Assembly: GCF_902805925.1 (NCBI RefSeq)
Contig: NZ_CADCUP010000125.1
Location: 1 to 33,134 of the forward strand
DNA: 33,134 bases
Source: an uncultured Nocardioides sp.
GTDB lineage: Bacteria > Actinomycetota > Actinomycetes > Propionibacteriales > Nocardioidaceae
Direction of reading: 5' to 3'
This document shows, piece by piece, positions 9,903-18,195 of the stretch (the stretch's first letter is position 1; every line of letters begins with the position of its first letter). The notes under the pieces were generated by a model. That model saw nothing but the letters and a program-made list of their open reading frames with translations. It was not told the origin of the DNA and searched no databases. The position numbers were made by a program, and so were the translations under genes.

Positions 9903-10838
9903 GTGTACCTGCACGTCGAAGAGCTCATCAACGAGATCGCGATCGACGAACCGGACCCCGCGGCGGCGAACGCCCTGCAGGAGGGGCTCGGCGGGCAGTT
10001 CGGGGAGATGCGCACCATGATGCAGTACCTCTTCCAGTCCATGAACTTCCGGGGAGACCCCTCCTCCAAGCCCTACAAGGACCTCCTCCAGGGCGTCGGC
10101 ACCGAGGAGATCAGCCACGTCGAGCTGATCGGCACGACGATCTCCCGCCTGCTCGACGGGTCGCCCGGGTACAAGGGCAAGAAGGACGACCCCGTCGACA
10201 AGCCGGGCGCCAAGGGCGCGACCCCGCTGAAGATCGCGCTCGACCACAGCAACATCCACCACTACCTGGTGGGGGCCCAGGGTGCCCTGCCCGTGGACGC
10301 CGCCGGCAACCCGTGGTCGGGGTCCTACGTCTACAACAGCGGCAACCTCCCGCTGGACCTGCTCTACAACCTGATGCTGGAGTCCACCGGACGCCTGCAG
10401 AAGTGCCGCATCTACGAGATGACCGACAACAAGGCCGCGCGCTCGACCATCGCCTACCTCATCGTGCGCGACCAGGCCCATGAGAACGCCTTCGCCAAGG
10501 CCCTGGAGTCGCTCGGCGTCAACTGGGGGGCGCTGCTGCCCATCCCGAAGACGAACGCGGAGCAGTTCCCCGAGGTGAAGAAGCTGCTCGACAAGGGGCT
10601 GCAGAGCATCCAGTACACCTTCAACCGCGAGCAGACCAGCCAGGCGGCGAAGCTCTACCGCGGGGCGTCGCCGTCGAACGACGGCACGGAGCTGAGCACG
10701 GCCATCATGCCCGAGGGCGTGCCGATCACCATCTCCCCCGAGCGCAAGGAGGAGTTCAGCCCCGGCCTGGACCCCCAGCTCCTGGCGCTCATCCAGGCCA
10801 CCGCCGAGGTGGAGCTGAAGACGGCGGAGCAGGGCTGA
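9903..10838 (+). CDS. Manganese catalase
   Basis: A 311-residue non-heme catalase that breaks down hydrogen peroxide with a dimanganese centre in a ferritin-like four-helix bundle. The five expected metal ligands can be placed: E35 (FGEMRTMMQY), E69 and H72 (TEEISHVE), E160 (MLESTGRL) and H193 (DQAHENAF). The spacing matches the Lactobacillus-type enzyme. The C-terminal 60 residues form the usual extended tail. The GTG at 9903 follows an AAGGAG ribosome binding site, and the family begins with this YLHVEELINEIA helix. It is a cytoplasmic single gene, bounded downstream by a strong bidirectional terminator. No regulator of peroxide stress is visible nearby. Confidence 0.95.
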   Translation: MYLHVEELINEIAIDEPDPAAANALQEGLGGQFGEMRTMMQYLFQSMNFRGDPSSKPYKDLLQGVGTEEISHVELIGTTISRLLDGSPGYKGKKDDPVDKPGAKGATPLKIALDHSNIHHYLVGAQGALPVDAAGNPWSGSYVYNSGNLPLDLLYNLMLESTGRLQKCRIYEMTDNKAARSTIAYLIVRDQAHENAFAKALESLGVNWGALLPIPKTNAEQFPEVKKLLDKGLQSIQYTFNREQTSQAAKLYRGASPSNDGTELSTAIMPEGVPITISPERKEEFSPGLDPQLLALIQATAEVELKTAEQG

Positions 10839-10850
10839 GCGCTGTGCTGC

Positions 10851-10877
10851 CCGCCCGGTCGGCCTCCGACCGGGCGG
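10851..10877. terminator. Bidirectional terminator between manganese catalase and the ABC importer
   Basis: A perfect 12-bp stem, CCGCCCGGTCGG paired with CCGACCGGGCGG, closes a 3-nt loop. It fills the 39-nt gap between two convergent genes and directly abuts the ABC ATPase stop. There is no U-run on either side, as is common in high-GC bacteria. Confidence 0.8.
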
Positions 10878-11627
10878 TCACAGCACCTTGGAGAGGAACG
10901 ACTGCGTGCGGCGGTGCTGGGGGTTGGCGAGCACCTCGGCGGGGTCGCCCTCCTCGACGATGACGCCGCCGTCCATGAAGACCAGCTTGTCGCCGACCTC
11001 CCGGGCGAAGCCCATCTCGTGGGTGACCACCATCATCGTCATGCCCTCCGAGGCGAGGTCCTTCATGACCTCCAGCACGTCGCCGACGAGCTCGGGGTCC
11101 AGGGCGGAGGTGGGCTCGTCGAAGAGCATCATGTCGGGGTCCATCGACAGCGCCCGGGCGATGGCGACCCGCTGCTGCTGACCGCCGGAGAGGTGGGCGG
11201 GATAGGCGCCCTCGCGGTCCGCGAGACCCACCTTCTCGAGATTGCGGCGCGCGACCTGCACGGCCTCGTCCTTGCCCCGCCTCTTCACGTGCCGCTGGGC
11301 GATGACGAGGTTCTGCAGCACCGACATGTGCGGGAACAGGTTGAACTGCTGGAAGACCATCCCGATCCGCGAGCGGACCTGGTCGAGGTCGGTCTCGGGG
11401 TCGGTGATGTCGATGCCCTCGACCATGATCTGGCCCGACGTGGGCTCCTCGAGCCGGTTGACGCAGCGCAGCAGGGTCGACTTGCCCGAGCCGGACGGGC
11501 CGATCACGCACACGACCTGGCTGTCGTCGACGTGGAAGTCGATGCCCTTGAGCACCTCGTTGTCGCCGAAGTACTTGTGCAGGTCCTTGATGTCGATGGC
11601 GGGGACCTGGCCGGCTGCGGTGCTCAT
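10878..11627 (-). CDS. Polar amino-acid ABC transporter ATP-binding protein
   Basis: A 249-residue ABC ATPase of the GlnQ/HisP group, which powers polar amino-acid uptake. Walker A is [12 protein letters not shown] (about residues 43-54), the signature motif is [15 protein letters not shown] (about 145-159), Walker B is [14 protein letters not shown], and the switch His is in [10 protein letters not shown]. It is the last gene of a three-gene operon. Its ATG overlaps the permease stop by 4 nt, so translation is coupled. The operon ends at the perfect 12-bp hairpin directly downstream. Confidence 0.95.
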   Translation of the reverse strand: MSTAAGQVPAIDIKDLHKYFGDNEVLKGIDFHVDDSQVVCVIGPSGSGKSTLLRCVNRLEEPTSGQIMVEGIDITDPETDLDQVRSRIGMVFQQFNLFPHMSVLQNLVIAQRHVKRRGKDEAVQVARRNLEKVGLADREGAYPAHLSGGQQQRVAIARALSMDPDMMLFDEPTSALDPELVGDVLEVMKDLASEGMTMMVVTHEMGFAREVGDKLVFMDGGVIVEEGDPAEVLANPQHRRTQSFLSKVL

Positions 11628-12424
11628 CGGGACCTCCGTTGACGTCTCTCGAGGTACGACACCAGCTGGGTGAGAGGGATCGTGATGATCAGGTACAGCA
11701 CGGCCGCCTGGATGTAGCTGGTGGAGGTGCCGGCGGTCGGGCCGCTGGACACCGCGTCACGGGCCAGGGTGGTCAGCTCGCGCTGCTCGGCGAGGAAGCC
11801 GATGACGAAGAGCAGGGCGGTGTCCTTGATCAGCAGCACGAACTCGTTGGTCAGCGGCGGGATCACGATCCGGAACGCCTGGGGGAGCACGATGCTGACC
11901 GTCGTGCGCCCGGCGCTCATGCCCAGCGAGCGGGCTGCCTCGGTCTGCCCCTTCGGCACCGCCTGGATGCCGGCCCTGAGCGTCTCGGCCATGTAGGCGC
12001 CGGCGATCAGGACCAGCCCGATGACGCCGGCGCCGACCGAGCCCCCTGGCGGCGTCCACTGGAAGGCGATCGGGATGCCGAACGCCATGAACAGGATGAC
12101 CAGGAGGGCGGGCAGGCCGCGGAAGAGCTCGACGTAGGCCGTGGCGAGCCAGCGGTAGGGGCCCAGCGGCGAGAGCCGCATGAGCGCCAGGACCACCGCG
12201 AGGGCGAGACCGCCGAAGAACGCGATCGCGGTGTAGATCAGGGTGTTCTTCACCCCGACCGTGAAGAGCTCCTTCCAGGCCTCGGCGCTGTCGAAGCCCC
12301 CGGGCGCGAAGAAGTTCGCCCGGATGGCGTCCCAGTCGGCGACCAGGGCCAGCAGCAGGACCAGCCCCAGCAGGACGGCGTACAGGACCGCCTGCGTGAG
12401 CCGGCGCCGGGTGGAACGCTTCAT
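11624..12424 (-). CDS. Polar amino-acid ABC transporter permease
   Basis: A 266-residue membrane permease of the HisM/GlnP type. There is a short basic N-terminus, one hydrophobic helix (about residues 10-28), a periplasmic stretch, and then the five-helix core from about residue 55. The EAA loop that contacts the ATPase is [29 protein letters not shown] (about residues 163-191), and the [12 protein letters not shown] motif typical of this group lies near residue 98. It probably forms a homodimer because only one permease gene is present. It starts 1 nt after the binding-protein stop and overlaps the ATPase gene by 4 nt. Confidence 0.94.
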   Translation of the reverse strand: MKRSTRRRLTQAVLYAVLLGLVLLLALVADWDAIRANFFAPGGFDSAEAWKELFTVGVKNTLIYTAIAFFGGLALAVVLALMRLSPLGPYRWLATAYVELFRGLPALLVILFMAFGIPIAFQWTPPGGSVGAGVIGLVLIAGAYMAETLRAGIQAVPKGQTEAARSLGMSAGRTTVSIVLPQAFRIVIPPLTNEFVLLIKDTALLFVIGFLAEQRELTTLARDAVSSGPTAGTSTSYIQAAVLYLIITIPLTQLVSYLERRQRRSR

Positions 12425-12425
12425 G

Positions 12426-13232
12426 TCATTCGGCGACGGCGAAGTAGGTGTTGTAGATCTCGTCGTACGAGCCGTCCTCGCGCATCGTGGTCAGCTGCTC
12501 GTTGACCGCGTCGACGAGGGAGGTGTTGCCCTTCTTCATCGCCAGGCCGTACTGCTCGTCGGTCTTGTAGGTCTCCACGACGGTGAAGCCGCCGTCCTTC
12601 TCGTGGTCGAGGTTGACCGGCAGGTCCTGCAGCAGCGCGTCCACCTGGCCGGCCTTGATGGCCTGGAACATCTCGGCGTCGGAGGGGAAGGAGACGATCT
12701 CGGCGCCCGGCGCGTTCTCCTCGGTGTAGGCCTTGCCGGTCGTGCCCTGCTGGACGCCGACGCTGACGCCGTCGAGGTCGTCGATCGAGGCGATGTCGGA
12801 GCCCTCGGGCACCAGCAGCGACTGCTCGGAGTCGTAGTAGCCGTCGGAGAACTCGAGTGCCGCCTTGCGGTCCTCGGTGATGGTCATCGCGCTGGCGGCC
12901 AGGTCGCACTGGCCGGCGTTGAGCGCCTGGCCGCTCTGCAGGCCGTCGAAGGAGGAGTCCTTGACCGACAGCTCGACCTTCATGCCGTCGGCGATCGCCT
13001 GCACGATGTCGATGTCGAAGCCGGTGAAGCCGGACGGGGAGGACTCGTCGAAGTCCTCGAACGGCGGGTAGGGGACGTCGGAGCAGACGGTGAGGGTGCC
13101 GCTCTGGATGAGCGTGGGGCCGGACCCGGCACCGGTGTCGGTCCCGGCGTCGGTCGAGCCGTCGTCGGAGCCGCAGCCGGCCAGGGAGAGGGCGAGGATG
13201 GTGGCGGCGACCGCCGACAGAGTGCGCTTCAT
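12426..13232 (-). CDS. Polar amino-acid ABC transporter substrate-binding lipoprotein
   Basis: A 268-residue periplasmic-type binding protein anchored as a lipoprotein. The signal peptide has a clear lipobox, ALSLAGC (about residue 21), followed by an acidic and Gly/Thr linker. The two-lobed fold of family 3 is visible as PYPPFEDFD, GFTGFDIDIVQAIAD, and CDLAASAMTITEDRKAALEFSDGYY. The substrate is probably glutamine, glutamate or another polar amino acid, and cannot be set more closely. I chose the ATG at 13232 because a TAGGGT box ends 7 nt before it. The alternative ATG at 13250 would include that box inside the coding region. First gene of the importer operon. Confidence 0.93.
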   Translation of the reverse strand: MKRTLSAVAATILALSLAGCGSDDGSTDAGTDTGAGSGPTLIQSGTLTVCSDVPYPPFEDFDESSPSGFTGFDIDIVQAIADGMKVELSVKDSSFDGLQSGQALNAGQCDLAASAMTITEDRKAALEFSDGYYDSEQSLLVPEGSDIASIDDLDGVSVGVQQGTTGKAYTEENAPGAEIVSFPSDAEMFQAIKAGQVDALLQDLPVNLDHEKDGGFTVVETYKTDEQYGLAMKKGNTSLVDAVNEQLTTMREDGSYDEIYNTYFAVAE

Positions 13233-13239
13233 GGGGGGC

Positions 13240-13245
13240 ACCCTA
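13240..13245 (-). promoter_or_regulatory. Putative -10 box (TAGGGT) of the amino-acid importer operon
   Basis: On the minus strand TAGGGT ends 7 nt before the ATG of the binding-protein gene. It helps to decide between the two in-frame ATGs, favouring 13232. Confidence 0.55.
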
Positions 13246-13315
13246 TCCATGTCGGATCACACCCCACGGGAGCCGGGCCGACGGCGTTCGCACCAGGCGG
13301 CCGGGCGCGGCCCGC

Positions 13316-13337
13316 GGCGGCGCCGCTGACCGCCGCC
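13316..13337 (-). terminator. Possible terminator after pncA
   Basis: GGCGGCG and CGCCGCC can form a 7-bp stem with an 8-nt loop about 20 nt after the pncA stop. The surrounding sequence is so GC-rich that chance pairing is likely. Confidence 0.3.
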
Positions 13338-13356
13338 ATCGACGGCGCGACCGAGG

Positions 13357-13926
13357 TCAGGCGATGGTGACGCCCGCCTCCCTCATCTGTGCCAGCGCCG
13401 CCTCGGTGGTCTCGGGCGCCACCCCGGCGCACAGGCCGCCGAGCACCCGCGTGGAGAAGCCCTCGGCCACGGCGTCGAGCGCGGTCGCGCGCACGCAGTG
13501 GTCGGTGGCCAGACCGCACACGTCGACCTCGGTGACGCCGCGCTCACGCAGCCAGTCGGCGAGCGGGACGCCGTCGGCCGCGCCCTCGAAGCCGCTGTAC
13601 GCCGCCTCGTGCTCGCCCTTGCGGAACACCGCGTCGAGGGGCTCGGGGTCCAGGTCCGGGTGGAACCGGACGCCCTCGGTGCCGACCCGGCAGTGCACCG
13701 GCCAGGACTCCACGAAGTCGGGCTGGGCCGACCAGTGCGCACCCGGGTCGACGTGGTGGTCCTGGGTGGCGACCGCGTGCGCGTAGTCCGGCGCATCCTC
13801 GCCGCGCTGCGACCAGCGGTGCAGCAGGGCGGAGATGTCGCCCGCCACCCGCGCACCGCCCTCGACCGGCAGGGACCCGCCCTCGCAGAAGTCGTTCTGG
13901 ACATCGACGACGATCAATGCTCGCAT
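13357..13926 (-). CDS. pncA: Nicotinamidase
   Basis: A 189-residue isochorismatase-fold amidase that hydrolyses nicotinamide to nicotinate for NAD salvage. It is the type of enzyme that activates pyrazinamide in mycobacteria. The catalytic triad is visible as D8 (VVDVQNDF), K103 (FRKGEHE) and C144 (ATDHCVRATALDA). The metal-binding D56, H58 and H64 (DHHVDPGAH) have the expected D-x-H-x5-H spacing. The full length matches the family. The ATG is preceded by a TAGCCT box at 6 nt. It lies downstream of pncB on the same strand, 119 nt away, so the two successive salvage steps are encoded side by side but each seems to have its own promoter. Confidence 0.95.
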   Translation of the reverse strand: MRALIVVDVQNDFCEGGSLPVEGGARVAGDISALLHRWSQRGEDAPDYAHAVATQDHHVDPGAHWSAQPDFVESWPVHCRVGTEGVRFHPDLDPEPLDAVFRKGEHEAAYSGFEGAADGVPLADWLRERGVTEVDVCGLATDHCVRATALDAVAEGFSTRVLGGLCAGVAPETTEAALAQMREAGVTIA

Positions 13927-13932
13927 GGCACG

Positions 13933-13938
13933 AGGCTA
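13933..13938 (-). promoter_or_regulatory. Putative -10 box (TAGCCT) of pncA
   Basis: On the minus strand TAGCCT ends 6 nt before the pncA ATG. No Shine-Dalgarno is seen in the short gap. Confidence 0.6.
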
Positions 13939-14045
13939 TCCAGCCGACGATGGCGCTCGCACGTGGGTGGCGTCGCCGTGGCGGACTCCGCGCGGGCGGC
14001 CTCGCGCAGCGGGATGACGTCGCGGGTCGTGGTCACGGCCGGCCC

Positions 14046-15338
14046 TCAGTCCTGGTGCAGGGTCGGGATGACCGGCTCGCCGCGGCTCATCTGCTGGGCG
14101 GCCATGGGGAGCTCGGCGCGGGCGGCGGCGTGCCGGGCGCGGGCGTCCTCGAGCGGCTCCCGGCCGACGACCTCGCCGGCGGAGACCAGGGGCACCAGCA
14201 GGGCGCGGTCGTCGCCGTCGTCGAGCGGCGCCTCGCCGATGCCGACGACCTCCGCCTCGGCCGTCCCGCGGGCGTTGCGCCGGCGCAGGGCGTACTTGCG
14301 GCCCCCGATGGAGACCTTGTCCTTGCTCCTCTTCGCCACCGACTCCATCTGGCCGGAGGCGTCGGCGCGGGAGACGAGCTTGTAGACGAAGCCGCACGTG
14401 GGGTGCCCGGAGCCGGTGACGAGCTGGGTGCCGACGCCGTAGCCGTCGACGGGCGCGGCGGCGAGGGAGGCGATGGCGTGCTCGTCGAGGTCGCTGGTGA
14501 CCACGATCCGCGTCCCGGTCGCGCCGAGGCCGTCGAGCTGCTCGCGCACCTGGTGGGCCAGCACGCCGAGGTCACCGGAGTCCAGGCGCACGGCGCCGAG
14601 CTCGGGCCCGGCGATCTCGACCCCGAGCCGCACCGCCTCGGCGATGTCGTAGGTGTCGACGAGCAGTGTCGTGCCGCGGCCCAGCGACTCGACCTGCGCG
14701 GTGAAGGCGTCCTTCTCGGAGTCGTGCAGCAGGGTGAAGGAGTGGGCCGACGTGCCCGTCGTCGGGACGCCGTACCGCTGCCGGGCGGCGAGGTTGGAGG
14801 TCGCCTGGAAGCCGCAGATGTACGCCGCCCGGGCGGACGCCACGGCCGCCTCCTCGTGCGTGCGCCGCGAGCCCATCTCGATGCACGGCCGTGAGCCCGC
14901 CGCCCGGGTCATCCGGGAGGCGGCGGAGGCGATCGCGGAGTCGTGGTTGTAGATCGAGAGGAGCAGCGTCTCCAGCAGCACCGCCTCGGCGAAGGACGAC
15001 TCGACCACCACCAGCGGCGAGTAGGGGAGGAACACCTCGCCCTCGGCGTACCCCCAGATGTCGCCGGTGAACTCGTAGTCGGCCAGCCACGCCAGTGTCT
15101 GCTCGTCGACGACCCGCCCCTCGTCGAGGACCCCGAGCACCTCGTCGTCGAAGCGGAACGCCTCGAAGGCGTCCAGTGCGCGGCCGACGCCGGCGACGAC
15201 GCCGTAGCGGCGGCCCTCGGGGAGGCGGCGCGGGAAGAGCTCGAACACCGCGCGGCGCTCGGCGGTGCCGGCGTGCAGGGCGGCCTGGAGCATGGTGAGC
15301 TCGTAGTGGTCGGTGAGCAGGGCGGTCGAGTCCGTCAC
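14046..15338 (-). CDS. pncB: Nicotinate phosphoribosyltransferase
   Basis: A 430-residue enzyme that joins nicotinate to PRPP to give nicotinate mononucleotide, the step after PncA in NAD salvage. The family hallmarks are LLTDHYELTMLQAAL at the N-terminus, the substrate loop GTSAHSFTLLHDSE (about residue 200) holding the His that is phosphorylated in this enzyme class, and VRLDSGDLG with VTSDLDE in the barrel. A C-terminal segment of about 80 residues follows the barrel. The GTG at 15338 is supported by a TACTGT box 7 nt upstream. It is divergent from clpS across only 26 nt, as I recall for pncB1 and clpS in M. tuberculosis. Confidence 0.95.
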   Translation of the reverse strand: MTDSTALLTDHYELTMLQAALHAGTAERRAVFELFPRRLPEGRRYGVVAGVGRALDAFEAFRFDDEVLGVLDEGRVVDEQTLAWLADYEFTGDIWGYAEGEVFLPYSPLVVVESSFAEAVLLETLLLSIYNHDSAIASAASRMTRAAGSRPCIEMGSRRTHEEAAVASARAAYICGFQATSNLAARQRYGVPTTGTSAHSFTLLHDSEKDAFTAQVESLGRGTTLLVDTYDIAEAVRLGVEIAGPELGAVRLDSGDLGVLAHQVREQLDGLGATGTRIVVTSDLDEHAIASLAAAPVDGYGVGTQLVTGSGHPTCGFVYKLVSRADASGQMESVAKRSKDKVSIGGRKYALRRRNARGTAEAEVVGIGEAPLDDGDDRALLVPLVSAGEVVGREPLEDARARHAAARAELPMAAQQMSRGEPVIPTLHQD

Positions 15339-15345
15339 GGGGGCA

Positions 15346-15351
15346 ACAGTA
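15346..15351 (-). promoter_or_regulatory. Putative -10 box (TACTGT) of pncB
   Basis: On the minus strand TACTGT ends 7 nt before the pncB GTG. It overlaps, on the other strand, a weaker TAGGGG sequence 9 nt before the clpS ATG, so the two divergent start regions share bases. Confidence 0.5.
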
Positions 15352-15364
15352 GGGGTGTGCCACC

Positions 15365-15670
15365 ATGACCTCCGTGTCAGCCGCCAGCCCTGTCGAGGTC
15401 GACCCGACCCTGACGCCCGACGAGATCACCTTCCTCGCCAAGCCCTGGGTCACCATCGTGTGGAACGACCCGGTGAACCTGATGTCCTACGTCAGCTACG
15501 TCTTCCAGACCTACTTCGGCTACACCAAGGCCAAGTCCGAGAAGCTGATGATGGAGGTGCACGAGGACGGACGGTCGGTCGTGAGCACCGGCACGCGCGA
15601 GGAGATGGAGCGCGACGTGCAGGCGATGCACGAGTACGGCCTGTGGGCCACCATGGAGAAGAGCTCGTGA
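15365..15670 (+). CDS. clpS: ATP-dependent Clp protease adaptor ClpS
   Basis: A 101-residue adaptor that delivers proteins with N-end-rule degrons to the Clp protease. The conserved core runs from about residue 28 to the end: [20 protein letters not shown] with the N-degron pocket Asn-Asp, the [15 protein letters not shown] segment with its conserved His, and a final [11 protein letters not shown] strand. The roughly 25-residue N-terminal extension is the flexible part that contacts the Clp ATPase. It is the first gene of a likely clpS, DUF2017, Nudix operon; the next gene starts 17 nt downstream. Confidence 0.96.
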   Translation: MTSVSAASPVEVDPTLTPDEITFLAKPWVTIVWNDPVNLMSYVSYVFQTYFGYTKAKSEKLMMEVHEDGRSVVSTGTREEMERDVQAMHEYGLWATMEKSS

Positions 15671-15686
15671 GCGGGGGGAGCGTCTC

Positions 15687-16271
15687 GTGAACGGGTTCGA
15701 GCGGCACCGCCGCAGCGGCGCGGTCATCGCGAACTTCTCCGGCTTCGAGGCCGACCTGCTGCGCTCGCTGGCATCCCAGATCGTCGAGCTGCTGCGCAAC
15801 GAGGCCGCCGTGCCGCCGGATGCGCAGGACCCGTTCGAGGCGATGATGGACTTCTCCGGGCCGACCTCGGAGCCCGACGACCCGGTGCTCAAGCGGCTCT
15901 TCCCCTCGGCGTACCCCGACGACGAGGAGGCCGCCTCGGAGTTCCGCCGCTTCACCGAGGGCACGCTGCGCGACGGCAAGGCCAACGCCGCGATCGCGAT
16001 CATCGACCGGCTCGAGGAGGCCGGGCTGCCGCCGCACCTGAGCGAGCAGGGGCTGGTCATCGACGTCGAGCTCGACGAGGAGACGGCCCAGATGTGGCTG
16101 CGCTCCTTCACCGACATCCGGCTGGCCATCGCGACCCGGCTCGACGTCGAGGACGGCGACGAGGAGTACTGGTACTCCCTGCCCGACGACGACCCGCGCT
16201 CCCAGGCGCACGACATCTACGAGTGGGTGGGCTGGCTGCAGGAGACCCTGGTCAGGGCGCTGACCGAGTGA
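15687..16271 (+). CDS. DUF2017 domain-containing protein
   Basis: A 194-residue acidic protein of the actinobacterial DUF2017 family. It begins GFERHRRSGAVIANFSGFEADLLRSL, has the FPSAYPDDEEAASEFRRFTE motif (about residues 71-90), and ends in a helical YEWVGWLQETLVRAL. It has no signal peptide or membrane helix. The M. tuberculosis counterpart, which I take to be Rv1332, also follows clpS and has been called a regulator without strong evidence. The GTG at 15687 follows a GGGGGGAG ribosome binding site. Constant linkage to clpS suggests a link with proteolysis, but the function is unknown. Confidence 0.88.
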   Translation: MNGFERHRRSGAVIANFSGFEADLLRSLASQIVELLRNEAAVPPDAQDPFEAMMDFSGPTSEPDDPVLKRLFPSAYPDDEEAASEFRRFTEGTLRDGKANAAIAIIDRLEEAGLPPHLSEQGLVIDVELDEETAQMWLRSFTDIRLAIATRLDVEDGDEEYWYSLPDDDPRSQAHDIYEWVGWLQETLVRALTE

Positions 16272-16738
16272 GCCCGATCCCCGACTTCATCGTCGAGCTG
16301 CGGCAGGTGGTGGGCAACCGCCTGCTCTGGATGCCGGCCGTCACCGCGGTGGTCCGCCGCGCCGACGAGGTCCTGCTGGTCCGGCGCGCCGACAACGGCG
16401 CCTGGACGCCGGTCACCGGCATCATCGACCCCGGCGAGGAGCCGGCCGTGTGCGCGGCCCGCGAGGCGATGGAGGAGGCGTGCGTGTCCATCCGCGTGGA
16501 CCGGCTCGTGATGACCAGCGTGCACCCCGAGGTGGTCTACGACAACGGCGACCGGGCGTCGTACCTCGACCTGACGTTCGCCTGCACGTGGCTGGAGGGG
16601 GAGGCGCGCGTCGGCGACGACGAGTCGACCGACGTGCGCTGGTGGCCGGTCGACGGGCTGCCGCCGATGAGCGAGCGGATGCGGGAGCGCATCGAGGCGG
16701 CCCTCGGCGACGAGCGCGAGGCCCGCTTCATCGGCTGA
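16268..16738 (+). CDS. NUDIX hydrolase
   Basis: A 156-residue pyrophosphohydrolase. The Nudix box starts at GIIDPGEEP (about residue 47) and continues REAMEEACV, which fits the consensus G-x5-E-x7-RE-x2-EE-x-G except that the final Gly is Cys (TGC codon). The metal-binding REx2EE core is intact, so activity is expected. The upstream NRLLWMPAVTAVVRRADEVLLV strands and downstream YLDLTFACTWLEG are ordinary for the fold. The substrate cannot be predicted. The GTG start overlaps the DUF2017 stop by 4 nt (GTGA), which sets the start and implies translational coupling. Confidence 0.9.
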   Translation: MSPIPDFIVELRQVVGNRLLWMPAVTAVVRRADEVLLVRRADNGAWTPVTGIIDPGEEPAVCAAREAMEEACVSIRVDRLVMTSVHPEVVYDNGDRASYLDLTFACTWLEGEARVGDDESTDVRWWPVDGLPPMSERMRERIEAALGDEREARFIG

Positions 16739-16741
16739 GGC

Positions 16742-17992
16742 CTATCCGGAGTGCGTGGTGACGCCGTACCTCTCGCGGGTGGACAGCGCCCACCGGGCCG
16801 CGGGCACCGACGCCAGTGCGGTGACGACCGTGATCGCCGCGAGCATCACCCAGCCGCGCTCACCCTGCTCGACGCAGAAGAAGGTCACGACCGGCGGCCC
16901 GACGACGGCCATCACGGAGAAGCCGAGGCCCGAGAAGCCCTGGTACTGGCCCTGTCGCTCGTGCGGCGCGAGGCCCATCTGGAGGCTCCACTGGCCGCCG
17001 GAGCCGATCATCTCGCCGACCACGTGCACCAGCGAGCCCACGACCAGGGCGGCGATGACGAACCACCACGACCCGCGGTCGGCCAGGCCAACGACGACGA
17101 ACCCGACGGCGATGAACCAGCCTCCCGTGACGAGGGCCTTCGCGCCCGCCTCCACGGAGTCGGCGCCGCGGGAGAGCCGCACCTGGAACAGGGCCACCAT
17201 GACGGTGTTGAGCAGCAGCAGCACCGCGACCATCACCGTCGGTGCGGTGGTGCGCTCGGAGATGTAGAGCGCCAGGCCCAGCTCCATCACGAAGAAGTGG
17301 AGGTTGAAGATGCCGGTGATGATCGTGATGACCACGAAGGGCAGGTCACGCAGCACCGCGAGGCGCGGCTCGCCCACTGCCCGCTGGTACGGCGGCAGGT
17401 GGGGGAGCCGGGTGCAGTTCCACGCGGCGAGGCCGGTGAACGCCGCGTTGAGCGCGAAGACCGCGACGTAGGCCCACGCCTCGTCGACGACCAGGGCGGC
17501 GCCGCCGAACACCGAGCCGAGGGCGATCGCGGTGTTGGTGACCGCGCGCAGGTAGGCCTTGAAGAGCACGCCGCGGCCGCCCGTGGCCAGCTGGGCGATC
17601 ACGCCCTGGTTGACCGCGCCCGCTGCCCGCTCGAAGACCGTCAGCAGCGTCAGCAGCGCCGCCAGCGTCCACGGGGCCGTGGCGAGCACGGGCGGGAAGC
17701 TGAAGAGCGCGGCACCGGCCATCAGGGCCATCAGCACCTCGCGCGGCCCGCGGACGTCGCCGAGGTGGCCCGCCGGCACCTGCACGAAGATCCCGGCGAA
17801 CGCCGCGACCGACAGCGCCAGGGCGACCTCGGTGGCGGTGAAGCCGACGTGCCGGGTGAAGTAGAGGGCGCTGGTCGTCATCACCGCGCCGGCACCGAAG
17901 CGGTTGGCGAACGAGCTCAGGGCCAGCACCCGGAGGTCGGGGTCGAGGGGGATCCCCCGGCGGGTCAGCGGCGTCGCCGCGGAGCTCCTCAC
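16742..17992 (-). CDS. MFS transporter
   Basis: A 416-residue membrane protein with about 12 predicted helices in two halves. The loop between helices 2 and 3 has the major-facilitator motif A in degenerate form (GHLGDVRGPREVLMAL, about residues 78-93). The N-terminal half is the likely proton-coupling half, but the substrate is unknown. It resembles drug or metabolite efflux carriers in overall layout. I chose the GTG at 17992 because a GGGGAGG ribosome binding site lies 8 nt upstream; the ORF-track start adds 20 residues with no such site. It is convergent with the Nudix gene (3 nt apart) and divergent from mec. Confidence 0.88.
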   Translation of the reverse strand: MRSSAATPLTRRGIPLDPDLRVLALSSFANRFGAGAVMTTSALYFTRHVGFTATEVALALSVAAFAGIFVQVPAGHLGDVRGPREVLMALMAGAALFSFPPVLATAPWTLAALLTLLTVFERAAGAVNQGVIAQLATGGRGVLFKAYLRAVTNTAIALGSVFGGAALVVDEAWAYVAVFALNAAFTGLAAWNCTRLPHLPPYQRAVGEPRLAVLRDLPFVVITIITGIFNLHFFVMELGLALYISERTTAPTVMVAVLLLLNTVMVALFQVRLSRGADSVEAGAKALVTGGWFIAVGFVVVGLADRGSWWFVIAALVVGSLVHVVGEMIGSGGQWSLQMGLAPHERQGQYQGFSGLGFSVMAVVGPPVVTFFCVEQGERGWVMLAAITVVTALASVPAARWALSTRERYGVTTHSG

Positions 17993-18183
17993 CGCCGGCA
18001 CCTCCCCGTTGTCTCTCGACGTGAAGATACGTCCCGGCGCAGGGCGCGCCAAATCGCCTGTCAGCTCCTCGGCGGCGACTCGGGCGTGGCCGTCAGGGGA
18101 CCACGAGCACGCTCCCTGCGCCGCGACCGGCAGGGCACCCCTCCCACATCGTGGGCCCGGCGGGACCCTGCGCCCGCGCTGCC

Positions 18184-18189
18184 TACGCT
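18184..18189 (+). promoter_or_regulatory. Putative -10 box (TACGCT) of the mec-cysO operon
   Basis: TACGCT ends 6 nt before the GTG at 18196. It favours that GTG over the upstream ATG in the ORF track and suggests a leaderless mRNA. Confidence 0.55.
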
Positions 18190-18195
18190 GGGGAC

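Noticed and set aside
9829-10020. 63-residue ORF upstream of and overlapping the manganese catalase start
   Set aside because: No similarity to a known family, Arg/Ser-rich like a shadow frame, and it overlaps the catalase gene out of frame.
18053-18195. Gap between the MFS gene and mec, checked for a tRNA or riboswitch
   Set aside because: No cloverleaf, T-loop sequence or conserved riboswitch core could be recognised. Only the mec -10-like box is supportable.
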